Below, in pieces: positions 9,481-21,603 of a stretch of 64,000 nucleotides of DNA. The stretch's first letter is position 1. Each line of letters starts with the position of its first letter. The notes under the pieces were generated by a model. That model had not been told where the DNA came from. It made no database searches and saw only the letters and a list, made by a program, of their open reading frames with translations. The DNA is from Gamarada debralockiae (lineage: Eukaryota > Ascomycota > Leotiomycetes > Helotiales > Hyphodiscaceae), in the NCBI GenBank assembly GCA_002803225.1, contig NXFV01001251.1:124001-188000 (forward strand), read 5' to 3'. The translations under genes were made by a program, and so were the position numbers.

Positions 9481-12243
9481 CTATGTACTTGTACAGCTCT
9501 TCCTCGAAACACCCAATCCAATCCCCTTTCCCCTTCCTATCGACACAGCCTCAATCGCCCTCCCAACCGCATTCAGATCCCCAAGTAAAGTCACATGTCC
9601 ACGATCACTCCTAATCCTGCCCCCAAACACGGCCTTATACCCCTCCGGTAACATCGCCTCCTTAGCCAAACACACCCCATCACCACTCGCAAATGCCAAA
9701 TTATCATACGAGTCCGAGCATGGAATGCCTTCTCTCCCATCAACCTTCGCACCACAACACGTCGGTATTGATTTCCCATATATCACAGCTAGCGGTGGAT
9801 AGCGATTTGCTTCAGAGATCTCGGGCCGGAAATGCAGTTCTTGTTTGAATTTCTTGGTTTCGGCGAGGGTGCGCTTGAGGTAGGCGATGGCCTTTTCGCG
9901 GGGAAGAGTCACAGCTGTGGAGACGGATGTGTTGGTGCTGTGGCCCTTGTTGACGAGGTTCATACTACCGCCCATTTGGAGGCCGATTGTGCGGTCTTTT
10001 CCGCCGTCTGCTTCGCGGAGTATGTCTGCTGCTCGGTTGGTTTTGGAGGGTGCGGGAGGACTTCCGCTTTCGCGGTTTTCATCGTGGCTGGATGATAATG
10101 GCGCGGCTTGAGGAGAGGAAGTTCCGGAGATGGACTTCTTTCCGGGGATTGGGAGGTTGGGGAGGCTGAGTATACTTCCTGATAGGTTGAGGAGGCTGCC
10201 GAGTCCGCCAGTGTTCTGATTTCGTGGTGGTAATGGTGGGTCGGTACAAGGCGAGAACCGATATTTGATCCAATCGTCGAGGTTGAAGAAGTCGACAGGG
10301 TATTTCTCCTTGGTGTTGATATCCACGAAACAACCGCCATCCTCGGGAAGTAGCACGAAGCTCGTTCGTAGTGTGAAATTCACTTGAGCTGTCAGAACCC
10401 TTGAGCTCAATAGCACAGCATCTCCATTTCGGATGGGTCCGAGGATGTTGACGCAAGACTGCGGCACACCAGCATAAACGACTCCAGAAAATAGTTCTGG
10501 TCGCTGATTGACCACATGACGAGTTATCAGGCCTCCCAAGCTATGAGCAATGACCAAAGCTCCACGAGTCTCCGGAAAGGTTCCATCTGCTTCGGGTTGA
10601 TTTGACGGGAGCGTTTCCAGGAACGCAGTCAGCTTTCGGCTTAAAAGATGGGGGCTCAGTCGCCAATCGTATCCATAATCCCAAACTCGAAGCTTTCCAT
10701 TCCGAGCATTCTCGCATTCACTCAGGCGCTTGAAGAGCCGCTTTGAGATGTCGACTGGGCCAATGTTTTGTAGCATTCCGGACGAATATATCGTTTCTTC
10801 CATCCTCTCCTCATCTTCTGGATCCAGACCAACTTCTAGATTAACTTTCCGTATATTCAAGCCAACTTTCACTGGAACCCACACTTGCCGTTTTGTTTTT
10901 GTTGAACGAAGAATTGATCCTCGATACCCGCCCATAATCACTATATCTCCTACCAAAGAGTCCATAGCCCGATCTAAATATTTCGTATTTGATTCCGGCA
11001 CAGGCTGCGCCGTCTCTTTGACAACATCAGGCTTCGACACAGCAGCTCCGGTCATTCCAGATCCAATAACAGGATTTGAGATCATTGACCTTCTCTTGAC
11101 AATAGTTTCTGGCAAAATACCTGGTAGGATATCAGTATCGGACCTCCATCTGGCGGGGACATTGTTGGCATTCAAAAAATTCATGCTGAAAGTAAAACTT
11201 GGTACACGAGGCATACTTGGCAAACTAGGTATTTGTGGCATCCTAAAGCTGGATCTGTCTTGTAGAGAGTCTCTGATTGCCTTGACTCGGGAGTTGACTT
11301 GCTCGTGGTGGTTCTCGAACCGAGTGTCATCTCCAAGAGAGGAGGTTCTAGATAAGGAATTGTAGAGTAGGGAGTCATCTGATGTCACTCGGCGGATCAT
11401 TGTAGGTCGTCGAATTCCAGGAGCCGGCCGTGTTGTAACGACTGATTCGAATGTTTGCGTCCGGGGTGAGAGTCCACCTGTTGGCGAACCTCTTGAGCCG
11501 AAAGAATTACCTGAACGAGCATTCCCGGAAGTTCTTGATGAGTTGAATGAGAAAGTCCTGGAGGGCTGATGTCCGCTTGAAGACCCAAAGAAATCTGCAA
11601 CTGTCGCCATCGAAGGTAAAGGGTTTGGAGGTAGGAATTTCTTCAAGGCCGCAGCACTGCCTGAAAGTGACCGTTTCCTCTCACCACCGAATACACCAGC
11701 CAACGATGACTGCGGAGGACTTGGACGTTGTACAGCCAATGGCCTCGAGTCAGCATTCTCCGGCGAGGTGGTTAGAACTGACTCCTTGAGATTCGGCGAT
11801 GGGAGTGCTCCCAAAAATAACCCCTCCTTCTGCTTGTATGTTTGAAACGGCTCTTCATTGGGTAGACTTGGTGTTCCAGAAGACAATTCCGCCTCATCTT
11901 CTTCCGTCAGAAGTCGCTCTCTAGTCGGTGGTGATTCTGGGCCGCTATCAAAAAATCCCCCTTCATCTTCCAACGCTTTCTGCTTCTCTACAGCTGGTGT
12001 CTTCGGTGATTTCAGACGAGAGGCGGCTCTGCTCATAGAAACTCCAATGATAGATTCGGCGTCCGAATCTGATACGTTTGCGTCCGCCATATCCTCCGTA
12101 TCTTCGGGCATATCATCGGATAATTCGTTGTTGTTTGCAAGAGGCGCAATTGATAGAGGTATTGTTTGAGAAGAGGAGTTGTGGACAGAATTTTCCTTAA
12201 TTGGCCGTGAGGCTTCGGCCTTTTCATTTTCGGTGTTCACCAT
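9481..12243 (-). CDS. Large alpha/beta-hydrolase (LCAT-like lipase/acyltransferase fold)
   Basis: A single exon of 920 residues. The first 300 or so are Ser/Pro-rich and probably disordered. From about residue 390 there is a hydrolase domain: a VIMGGYRGSILR strand, the DYGYDWRLSPH motif common in LCAT-like enzymes, and the nucleophile elbow AHSLGG with Ser568. Near the C-terminus SGDGV (Asp855) and RGHVTLL (His883) could complete the triad. A Ser-rich insert splits the domain around residues 670-770. LCAT-type enzymes move acyl chains between lipids, but the substrate here cannot be told. An in-frame GTG lies upstream; I chose the ATG at 12243. A 5' UTR intron (minus-strand GTAAGT to CCGCAG, roughly 12344-12392) seems likely. 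Confidence 0.8.
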   Translation of the reverse strand: MVNTENEKAEASRPIKENSVHNSSSQTIPLSIAPLANNNELSDDMPEDTEDMADANVSDSDAESIIGVSMSRAASRLKSPKTPAVEKQKALEDEGGFFDSGPESPPTRERLLTEEDEAELSSGTPSLPNEEPFQTYKQKEGLFLGALPSPNLKESVLTTSPENADSRPLAVQRPSPPQSSLAGVFGGERKRSLSGSAAALKKFLPPNPLPSMATVADFFGSSSGHQPSRTFSFNSSRTSGNARSGNSFGSRGSPTGGLSPRTQTFESVVTTRPAPGIRRPTMIRRVTSDDSLLYNSLSRTSSLGDDTRFENHHEQVNSRVKAIRDSLQDRSSFRMPQIPSLPSMPRVPSFTFSMNFLNANNVPARWRSDTDILPGILPETIVKRRSMISNPVIGSGMTGAAVSKPDVVKETAQPVPESNTKYLDRAMDSLVGDIVIMGGYRGSILRSTKTKRQVWVPVKVGLNIRKVNLEVGLDPEDEERMEETIYSSGMLQNIGPVDISKRLFKRLSECENARNGKLRVWDYGYDWRLSPHLLSRKLTAFLETLPSNQPEADGTFPETRGALVIAHSLGGLITRHVVNQRPELFSGVVYAGVPQSCVNILGPIRNGDAVLLSSRVLTAQVNFTLRTSFVLLPEDGGCFVDINTKEKYPVDFFNLDDWIKYRFSPCTDPPLPPRNQNTGGLGSLLNLSGSILSLPNLPIPGKKSISGTSSPQAAPLSSSHDENRESGSPPAPSKTNRAADILREADGGKDRTIGLQMGGSMNLVNKGHSTNTSVSTAVTLPREKAIAYLKRTLAETKKFKQELHFRPEISEANRYPPLAVIYGKSIPTCCGAKVDGREGIPCSDSYDNLAFASGDGVCLAKEAMLPEGYKAVFGGRIRSDRGHVTLLGDLNAVGRAIEAVSIGRGKGIGLGVSRKSCTST

Positions 12244-13931
12244 TGCTTTCAGCTTGCCCACTGCTGCACTCGAATGTTGACGTTTCGTTTACGAGAAGGA
12301 TCGGAAGGCTGTGTAGAGAAACACCGGAAGGTACGGAATCTGCGGCGGGGATCAATTAGTGGATCAGAAAGACCCTGATTGAAAGAACTTACTTTCAAGC
12401 CCCCCGTGCCATTGTAATATCGGTGATTTATCATGTCGTTGAGTCCGCGTGCGGCTTGCGACTTCTTAAGCAGAACCAGGAGCTCTTTCTTTATTCCTCG
12501 ACGGCGGGCCAGTAAGTAAGCGAGTTTTTTTTGACGTCAGCATCATTGATCGTTGAGTTGCGTAGCTGCGAAGCACGAGGATGATCTTAGTAGATGTTCG
12601 TCGTGGCTGTAACTGACAAGTCGTCCAGTCAAACAGCAAATAGTTATACGTGAAGGAATGCAGGTATTCACGATTGGCAAGGCTGATGATCATATGCGAG
12701 GAGATTTAAACCCCCGCAACAGCCGGAGCTTGAGGCTTGGCTTAGGGTCCTGAATGACGCTGGAGATCCAATCAGGAAATCTCTTGAGACATCCCTTCTG
12801 AAACAGATGCAAGGCTACATAAGTTAATTTATCAATTAATTCTTGACCTCTCTCGTTTCGATGAACGAAGATCGAAAGTATTACAGGTTTAACTGAAGGC
12901 AATAAGGCATTTGCACTTTGCATCAGCTCAAAGGGGTAGGAGCGCCAGGTAGGAAAGGTACGAAATGCGAATCTTTGGGAGCCAGAGCTCCAATCTATGC
13001 CCAGTAAAACATTACTCAAGTTGAAAGGGTTTTAATTTGTCCCTCAACATTCCTCTTGTCAAATCGACCCAATAATTTGATGTCTGAGATGTCAATCACA
13101 CCACTCAGTTGAGCAATTCCAGTGTGGTTTCAATCCCGGGCTGCGGACTATCTTCGGCCTCGGAGATCCAAAGGAGCAACGGAAGTTCCAGTGTCTCAAA
13201 TAAGTCCAACGATTAGGAGTGCCAGTAAGTCAATTGGGCTGTGAAAACGATGCAATCTTTCAAGCTCTTTGCGCAAAGTCGTGGCATGGCAGATACGTGA
13301 GCAGGATGTTGTCTTCCGCCGGGCCGCCTTCTTGAAGCTTCTTCAAACAATCACCTCATGTCCAACAACAATTCGCAATCCAAACTTCAAGCAACACGGC
13401 CTCCAATTCCTGCCTCCTTTTTAGCCTGTTTCAACGTTCAGACGAAATTGCTGGGCACCCCATGTGCGATCACCGTGGGCGCAATCTCCGGAGTTATGCG
13501 CCTGAGAAGAGTGACGAACGTTGTGGGGAAATTAATTTAAGATTGTTTCGAAAGGCTGCACAAACCACTTTCCCAATTTTCCTCCTTGGATTCAAGACTG
13601 CAGAAAGTAGTAGTGTACAAGTCACAAGATCATCAAATGCAAAAAGGTATGTTTGATCAGAAATTGAATTCGGACTGTTCAACGCTGAGCAACAAGGTGG
13701 AGGATCGACCTCTTCTTTCCATGTACAAGCAAAACTCGATGAATACTTGACTCCAACCCCATACTGTCACAGCCAGCGCAAGTGCCATGCCCAGAATTAA
13801 GAAATTACATGTAAGGTATCTTGGAACAAATCGTGTCCCCAAGGCTTATAAACATCGGACCTCTTTTTCGTAAAAGCCATAGCCTGCCATTCCAAGACCG
13901 GTTGATGGAGGCTTCAAATGCAAACGATGAC
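12244..13931. other. Intergenic region between hydrolase and wall-protein genes
   Basis: Contains the hydrolase leader and probable 5' UTR intron on the right of 12243 and the 3' UTR of the wall-protein gene at the other end. The longest ORF (12690-13019, minus) lacks an ATG near its start and any family signature. Confidence 0.45.
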
Positions 13932-14599
13932 TTAAAGGAAGAAAGCGGCGATGGCAGCGACAGCACCGATACCGAAAGAGGCCTTAACGCTTGATGCGGA
14001 GCCAGTGAATGCTGATGGGGAAGCAGTCACTGAAGGAGCAGTAACGTTGTGGGAGTAAGAGATGGAGCCAGTGCCCGATGGGGATGGGTATGAGGATGGC
14101 TTGGTGGTAACGCCGGCAACGGTAACAGTCGAGTAGATGACAGTTGGGACGCAAGTGCTGATCGTGATGGTGGAGAGGGAGACTGGGGATGAAGTGACAC
14201 CAGCGGAGGTGGCCACGGAGGATGGGGGAGGAACGTAGGTGGAAGCTGGTGCGGAGCTGTTCACGTAGGCTGGGATAGACGAGCTAGAGACGACGACTGG
14301 GTAGCTGGTCATGGAGGTGCTGAAAGAATTGTTAGTCTTGCTTTAAATCAAACTTATCAAAGGCCTGGCTGGCGAGACAATTGACCCCAAAGGTATCTTT
14401 TCAAGGGCCATGTTGCTCGCCAGTCCCAGATCCTTCGATTCCAATAATGTACGTACACAGTGGAGCGTGCTGGGCAGTTGGTAACGGTAGAAGCGCACTG
14501 GGTCTTGGTGATCAAGTCGGTGACATATGTGGTAGACTCTCCAGCGAGAACAGAGGAGGCAGATGCCAAGAAGGCTGCGGCGACAACGGAGAAACGCAT
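13932..14599 (-). CDS. Small Ser/Thr-rich GPI-anchored cell wall protein
   Basis: Two exons (14457-14599 and 13932-14319, minus) encode 176 residues, joined at a GTACGT donor and TTTCAG acceptor. Residues 1-19 (MRFSVVAAAFLASASSVLA) are a signal peptide. A short Cys-containing segment (TKTQCASTVTNCPARST) is followed by a Ser/Thr/Pro/Val-rich stalk with one further Cys and two N-x-S/T sites (VNSS, HNVT). The end, GSASSVKASFGIGAVAAIAAFFL, fits a GPI attachment signal. It resembles the larger wall protein at 5917 in composition and in the paired Cys motif, but is not a copy. Likely a glycosylated surface protein. Confidence 0.8.
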
Positions 14600-17141
14600 C
14601 TTGATTGTTGGGTTATTTTTTTCGGGAGGCGAAAAAGGGGTTGTGGCTTTGAAGTTGGTGCTGAAGAGCTGTGATAGAGAGCGAGTTCTTTAAAAGAATG
14701 GACGACCGAAGTCAAGGTTTATCAAAGGCTTGATGGAGTTGAAGAGTGGCTGTTTGGCTGAGGAAAGAAGAAGAAGACCTCGAGGTGGGCGGGAGAGCCA
14801 TATAAGCGTTTGGGGAGATTAAACAAACGGGACAACTGGTTTTAGCGGCTAGGCTCGAATATTCTAGCGAAGTGAAGGCTCATTTCTGATCCTCGTCCCG
14901 TCAACATGGAGGCCATGAGAGAGCGGCGGCAAATCTACAGCCACCCAGCAAATCGAGCAGGGAAAGGCTGGGTTGACCTGCCGGGACCTGCCTAGCTTTT
15001 GCAGGTTGCCGAGGAGGAAAGATATCAACCCACGAATCACAGACGCTGTAGAACAACCAAGCCTTGAGCTAATTCGCGTGCTCAGATTTCCCTGCAAGAT
15101 CCGAAGGAGCGCCGGTTTTTGAGAGGCTCTGAGCTTGGCAAGCGGGACCTAATGCTGGTCAATTTCCTGGCGACTAATGCAGGGACAGATCCATTAATGT
15201 CGCCTGGCAGCCAGTTAAATCCATCGTCCCCCTGAACTTTTGATTGCGACCCTCGCAGGAGAGAGGGAGAGAAGGAGCGTTTGCCTCTCAAAATTCGGTC
15301 ATCTCCATCGTCGCGAAATGATCTTGTAGTCGTGGAACATCAGCCTGTCAACGGCTTTCGTGCCGCTGACTCTAAATTTTAGAAGTATCTTGTACCTAAA
15401 GACTTCGCGTGAGCAGCAGCCCGTCGTCGAACCCAACAACGCATATCGCCAAGCCACAGAGATAAGAGCAACGCGGCAGCTCCAGAAATATAATCCACTA
15501 TCCTTTTTGGTCTCGAGCGTTTGGATCATCGCAATTTCGACTTCTGGGGAACTTGCCAGGACTCTGGAAAAGGCACATTTCGGTAAGGAGATGATGTCCC
15601 CATTTGTCTATTTAGAAGTTGGGTCCTTTAATTGGATGTCGGACCCTATGAAGAAATTGTGTTTTACAGTGACCTTCTTTGAGCAATTTTCGAAATTCGC
15701 CTCGGCTGCGAAATGAGGGTGTTGGTCTGTGTTCTGAGACTGTTTCCGTGAACGTTGTTATCTTCCGTGAAGCGTGATTATTGATTAATGCGACATTATT
15801 GCGAGCGGAGTACGTTTTGAACATCGTTACTTTATCCAATATTGCTTCTCTTTTCGGAGAATTTGCTCGCTTGTCAATCGGGCAGCTCTCGTGTCGCCAG
15901 TTCGCGGCAAGCCGCGTTCTTGAGGGAGATTAGTGCGCTTAAAAGGGGAGGAGCAACTCAAGAGGGTGGTCTGGACCTTGCACGTGATGTATAGGGGTTC
16001 CAGACCTCAAGTACGAACGAGGATTGTCTTGAATCGCAACTTAAGAGCTTCAATCTTTGTTCTTTTCAACCTAGTTGCCCATTGAGCCAATATGTTGAAG
16101 AATGGCGGCGATCCTGAGCCACCTCGATAGAAGGGTTTGTAAGTGCATCTATATCCACAAGCCTCGAGTCGACGAACATCGAACAGACCGATTTGCGTAT
16201 GATTTGAGAGACCGATCATTGGAAATCATACTTCTTCCTGATATATTGCATTGATTCCGCCAGCTGGTTTGTCCTCGCGTTGCTGGCAGTTTCAGAAGAA
16301 GCTTCTCTTCGTGAAGAGAGCCGAAACGAACTTAGACATCCTCCACAAGGATTATATTCCACAGACTCTCCTGGATCGATACTGAGATACAGGGGGAGCC
16401 TCCAACTTTGTGGAAGCGATGATGAAGTAGTACTACGCACTACACGCTCATGCTTTGATATGTTCCAGCAAAAGGAGTGCTCTACGGGGCCAAAACAGTT
16501 CTGAAATATAATGGTAGTATTGAACTTGCTCTCAAATATTCTAGTATGAAGGCTTAAGGTCTCACAAAACAAAACTCAGAGTTACCAAATATCAAACACC
16601 CATGAATGATGCCAGTGTTAAGAGGATTCGGACGCAGAACCGCAGAACTTCCTGATAATTGAGACTGAAATCAGCGAACCACTTTGCCTTTATTTGAGGC
16701 ACACTATGCAATAGCAGCATCGCCAAAGAACCCCAGACTGACTGCTCATTTCATAAAGTCTTTGATAAATATCGTGACGGGTATCATTTTCGCGGAAGTC
16801 TGGTTAGGGGGGGGATGCTAGGCTTCGCTTAGCAACACAGGCCGAAGTTTTCGTGTAACTCGTGGCAGCGCGACCTTTCACCTCTACAAAAGTCCATGTG
16901 GTATTTAGTAAACTACTTGTAAGGCAGCAGTCTTTCTGTTTGCATGAAATTTGATTTTTCATGTTATCAAAGTAAATAGAATGCGAAATTCACAAGCACG
17001 CGAGATTAGTCCCTCTCATTGATTGCCCTGCCTTCGCGCTGTCAACTTCAATTTCACGGCTTCTCGCAGGTGGCAGCAAATCGCCTTCCCACACTGCCAA
17101 CGCAACAGCCCAAACATCGAATCATCGAGAAGACATCCAAA
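14600..17141. other. Gene-free region
   Basis: About 2.5 kb. The left end is the leader and promoter of the wall-protein gene (a minus-strand TTATATGG TATA-like site lies near 14800). The rest shows only short ORFs without domains, and the right end is the leader of the exonuclease-like gene. Confidence 0.45.
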
Positions 17142-19695
17142 ATGGATAAACTCAGTAAACTTCAGGCTTTGTTGGGAGAAGGCCAAGTTTCAACGGGACC
17201 AGGTGACGATTCTTCGTCGTGGACTCATTACCCAAAACCAAAGCATCTGTATGAAGGTACCGACTCTGAAGATGACGAGGATATCATGAGGGAAGGAAGA
17301 ATTAGACAAACTGGGAGCTCTTGGAAGCCTGCTGTTGCAGGAGCACCTGGTAAGACAGAATTTCGCGTGGTTGGTGCATTGCTAATTGACTGTCAAGAGG
17401 TGATGTCAAATGACCACCAACCTACAGAAGTCACCAATTATCAACTTAAATTGGGACAGTTAGCTGCTGAAGGCGAAAGCTTCTGCCCGTGGATGGCCGT
17501 CAAGAAGTATCCCTACGCTTACATCAGAGTCGCCAACAGAAACAAAGTACATCATTCACCTAAAGATTAACGTTAAATACATTATTAATACGTCTTTTTA
17601 GGTTGCCGAAGGCTTTTTCGACGAAGGAAAGGTTTTCAATCAGACTTGGGACTTGTAAGCTGTTCTTTTCTCTTCGTCTTGGTCGACTGCTAACAAGACT
17701 TCATTCGTAGCTTCTACATCCATCGCCTCAAGTCTGACGCCAATCAAACCGCAATATTATTGGTATCAACAAAGCAATTCGAAGTCTTCTTAGCAACCAT
17801 CAATCGAACTCTTAAAACTCAACTGACCATACCATCTGGACGAAACGGCGGCTTCCAAGTCACTTTCGAGAACGATGGTACGCCGCGACCTCGATACTTG
17901 GGGCGATCAACAAACAGAGAAATGGCGGAGAACCTACGAAATTCTATTCCACCAAGCGGGTTCAAGATCCCTGGTGAGCCTGCCACTGCAGCAGCCCCAT
18001 CTGACCGTTCTCTTGCAGCGTTCAAGGCAAAGATTGATCTGATCCTTCAGGCTCAAAAGGGAAGGAAGGTAGTGAATAACGAGAAGCAGAAGAACGATCG
18101 TATTGCAAAGCAACAGTCTTGGAATCACTCTACCAAGCGTGTTCAGCGTTACTTGGGTATTCGAAAAGCTAGCCATGAGAAGCAAGCGGAAATTGCTCGA
18201 CCCGGCATGGTGAATTCGGGTCTTGAATGGGGTGAATATGGTGCTGTTGTGAAGGCTGCTATTCCTCGGTAAGTATCTCAAATGCTACCATGGAATTTTT
18301 GGTAAGTGTTTGAGCAGAGCTGACTTCGAACAATCTAGGCCTGCGGACTTCAACCCCTACAAGCCAGCTCCATACGACCAGGAGAGCGACGTGGTCTTCG
18401 TCTCTGTCGACGTCGAGGCTAACGAGCGAAATGCAAACCAGATTACGGAGATTGGTATTGCCACTCTTGACACGAGAGATCTCAAGTCCTTGGTCCCTGG
18501 TGAACGTGGAGCCAATTGGATAAGCAAGATCCGAGCTCGTCACTTCCGTATCAACGAGTACAAGCACATCGTCAACTCCGAGTTTGTCTCAGGATGTCCA
18601 GGCAGATTCGAGTTTGGGTAAGTGACGATCCTCATTTTCGATGTTGTTTACTAACAACCCATATCCACAGAGGGAGTGAGTTTATCAACCTCAAAGACGC
18701 CCCTCACACTGTAGCGACCTGCTTCAAACCTCCCTTTTCCAACCCTGACAAGAACGTTGTCACTGATGAGAACGCACCTAAGCGGAATATCATATTAGTT
18801 GGCCATGGCGTAGGCGCAGATATCAGCTACCTCAAATCCATTGGCTACGACGTCTACAACCTCTCGAACCTCCAAGAAGTTGTTGACACAGCCCTGATGT
18901 GGCAATCCCTCAAACGAGACCCAAATCCCCGAAACTTAGGCAGTGTCCTCGCGGAACTAGATATTGCTGGCTGGAACCTGCACAACGCAGGTAACGATGC
19001 GGTGTATACCCTGCAGGCTATGATTGCAATTTCGATCAAGCAGTTGTATGAGAGAGAGAAGCGGAAGGAGGGTAAAGAACAGGAGAAGAAGACCAGAGTG
19101 GAAGAGTAAGACTTCCTCGCTGGTATAATTTGATCCCTTACTGATTTTCGTCAGATCCATTAAGGAAGCTACACAAAATGCGCTGGAGAGAGAGCAAGGT
19201 TGGAGTTCCGGGGGCGAGGACAGTGACGGTGGAGCACCAGTCGCACCAGTCGCAGCGAAGAAGCAGCCCGTTCAGCAGCCCAAGAAAGGCCCCCAATATC
19301 GAGAGGGACCTTGGCGAGCACCCGCTAAGAACGTTACTATGAGCGCCCAGAACCAGTCCTGGCGACCAGCGGCTATTTCTGGTAATGTTTTCCCCGCGAA
19401 TCGTTCGTCCTCTTCCAACGATTCATGGAGACGTGCCGAGCCGAAGTCTTGGATACAAGGACCTTCTCTTCCAGGCTCTGCGCCAACAACCTCTGTGCCA
19501 ACATTCAACCCTTCTTCTAAAGAGAATGCGGATGTGGCGAAAAAGACTTGGGTGCAGGAACCTACCCTTCCTGGCACTACGCCAACAGCATCCGTGCAAA
19601 CGAGCTCTGGCCAAGAGATCGTGGATCTGGTGAAGGGAACGAAGCTCTTTACTATTGAGAGTAAGGAGCCACCTCCGCCTCCCGCGAATTGGTGA
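17142..19695 (+). CDS. DEDDh exonuclease-fold protein (Gfd2/YDR514C- or QIP-like)
   Basis: Likely seven exons: 17142-17349, 17398-17546, 17602-17654, 17711-18268, 18339-18617, 18671-19105, 19155-19695, about 740 residues. The first intron (17350-17397, 48 nt, with GCTAAT branch site) is in frame and stop-free, so a longer form would also be open. Residues from about 340 form a DEDDh nuclease fold: VFVSVDVEANE with the Asp-x-Glu pair, TEIGIATLDT, VGHGVGADISYL with the second Asp, and LHNAGNDAVYT giving the His-x4-Asp motif. All five catalytic positions are kept. The family includes fungal Gfd2-like proteins and QIP, a Neurospora quelling nuclease; which one is orthologous is not clear. The C-terminus is Pro-rich with repeated PSLPG/PTLPGTTPT units. 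Confidence 0.82.
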
Positions 19696-20039
19696 ATCGG
19701 TGATGCCATTAGGAACAAGAATCGAGTTACTCGGGAGGAATGAACGAGTTGAACGCACGAGGACAAAACCGTGATGAAAACAACGAATGGGGAGGCGGCA
19801 ACATACATGAAGCAGAGCGTAGCAGGCGTTGATTTCCATAGAAAGGCATTTGCATTTAAACGAATGAATGAACCAATTGAATGTGACTGACTTCCATTCT
19901 TAGAGAAGAGATCCCCCCAATCTGGGCTGGCTATACGCCTTATTTCGTAAATGCTGTTAACCGTTTGAACGCCGCGCTGATGCCAATATACCATAGTATT
20001 ATACAAGTCCCATATACATATCCTTTACTGCCCGAGCTC
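19696..20039. other. Convergent 3' region
   Basis: Short gap between the 3' ends of the exonuclease-like gene and TIM14. Nothing beyond UTR-like sequence was seen. Confidence 0.4.
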
Positions 20040-20476
20040 TTAACCATTCTTTTCCAAGAACTCCTTTGCCTCGTTAACTTTCGTAGCTAGGTATGGACTT
20101 CCGCCTCGATCGGGATGGTTCAACATCATCAGCGTTCGGTGATTCTTTCGTATCCGTTCTCTTGTGAGTTGGCGTTCACTGTAAAGCGTCTGTCAGAACC
20201 TCCCTTGTAAAGGCAGAGAGTGGACTGGGGCGTACCTGAGCTGCAGAATCAAAGCAGCTTCTCTCCGGTTCATCTTGGGCTCGAATCCTCCCTTATAAAA
20301 CGCCTTCCCCAATGCGCCGACAGCTTCCCCTCTTGATCTCCGCAATGCCATTAAACCTGCTCTGCCCTGCGATATGAATCAGTACTGTTCTCCGTCAAAA
20401 TCAGACGAGATCTCTCGGGACCTACGAGGAAAGCGGCAGCGGCAACTCCAACGCCGATAGTGACGATAGTAGACAT
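20040..20476 (-). CDS. PAM18: Mitochondrial import motor J-protein Tim14/Pam18
   Basis: Three exons (20426-20476, 20236-20366, 20040-20178, minus) encode 106 residues, the usual length for filamentous fungi. A membrane span ([20 protein letters not shown]) is followed by [22 protein letters not shown] and a J-domain with the HPD motif at residues 82-84 in [20 protein letters not shown]. Tim14 stimulates mitochondrial Hsp70 at the TIM23 channel on the matrix side of the inner membrane. An in-frame ATG at 20527 would add 17 residues; I prefer the inner start because it matches the family length. The gene is divergent from RLP24, with 275 nt between start codons. Confidence 0.92.
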
Positions 20477-20751
20477 TGAGGTTCTGGGTTTTGATTGCGT
20501 TTGGGATGCGGTTTGCTCAGTGCTCATGGGTACTGTGATCTTCGTGTTTTAAGTGCCAAAGAGATGAAATGCGATGGCAATTCTGATCACAGATGGCTAA
20601 GATTCTTTTTCTTCTCAAGCACCGACATCCCGACAACCCAATGCGGTCTAGCGTTCCCGTCTATCGACCAAACTCCACCAAAATTTCTTAATCGCGAAAA
20701 GTTATCAATCCTGAGCAGCAGCATCCAACCTTTGAGAACGACGCCGCCACG
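20477..20751. promoter_or_regulatory. Bidirectional promoter of TIM14 and RLP24
   Basis: The 275-nt gap between two divergent starts contains GCGATG (20571-20576) and CAAAATTTC (20679-20687). These resemble the PAC and RRPE elements of fungal ribosome-biogenesis genes, which would suit RLP24. The match is partial. Confidence 0.35.
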
Positions 20752-21603
20752 ATGAGGATCGAGACGTGCTATTTCTGCTCGCGGCCTTGCTATCCTAGCG
20801 TATGTACACAATCCTACTCTCTACTGCGAAAGCTTGGAATCTATACGAGTACTGGGGTTCGAAAGTCTGGAAATGCTCACAGCTGACATTGAGGTTTTTA
20901 GAAAGGAATTACTTTCGTGAGAAATGATGCCAAGTCTTTCAGATTCTGCAGATCAAAATGTCACAAGAACGTACGATACCTCTAACCCCCTCTATCTCCT
21001 GGGCAGCTTCCTGGCTCTCTTTGGCCAAGCAGGACAGCTGCAATACCCCGGACACAAGACCAAGGTGCTAACTATTTCACGATTAGTTTAAGATGAAGCG
21101 AAACCCGAGGAAGCTCAAATGGACCAAGGCTTTCCGCAAATCTGCTGGCAAAGAAATGGTGGTCGATAGTACTTTGACCTTCGCTGTAAGTTTTCTTCCT
21201 CGAAATGATTGCCGCCTCAACCATGGAACATTTTCTAAATACAATTTTACTACAGGCCCGCCGCAACGTACCTGTCAAATACGACCGAGACCTCGTGGCC
21301 AGGTCACTCGAGGCAATGAAGATAATCGAAGAAACGAAACTCAAGCGTGAGAGACAATTCTACAAGAAGAGAATGGCAGGCAACAAGGAGCGCCAGAAGG
21401 AGGCGGACCGCAAGCTAGTCGCAGAGTACGAGCACCTGTTGCCGAAGATGCGCGCCAGCGAGAGAGCTGCGTTGGAGGCGGAGAATGGAGAGGTGGAGGA
21501 GTTGCCGTTGGAGAGAGAGAAGAGCAAGGTGTTTGGCAAGATGAAGCAGAGAAGACGGGTGTTGGTTGATGGTGGTGTGGAGGATGAAATGGATATGGAT
21601 TGA
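20752..21603 (+). CDS. RLP24: Ribosome biogenesis protein Rlp24
   Basis: Four exons (20752-20799, 20902-20970, 21087-21185, 21256-21603) encode 187 residues. [15 protein letters not shown] begins the L24e-type zinc-binding fold, with Cys 6, 9, 32 and 36 as ligands (C-x2-C and C-x3-C). The segment [21 protein letters not shown] and the charged helical C-terminus separate Rlp24 from the ribosomal protein L24 itself. Rlp24 occupies the L24 site on pre-60S particles in the nucleolus and recruits the AAA-ATPase Drg1, which releases it in the cytoplasm. Length is close to the yeast protein. The acidic end ([10 protein letters not shown]) is at TGA 21601-21603. Confidence 0.93.

Noticed and set aside
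12690..13019. 110-codon minus-strand ORF
   Set aside because: Begins at TTG; the first ATG lies well inside; no family signal.
19272..20006. 244-codon minus-strand ORF
   Set aside because: Antisense of the last exon of the exonuclease-like gene and its 3' flank; no domain.
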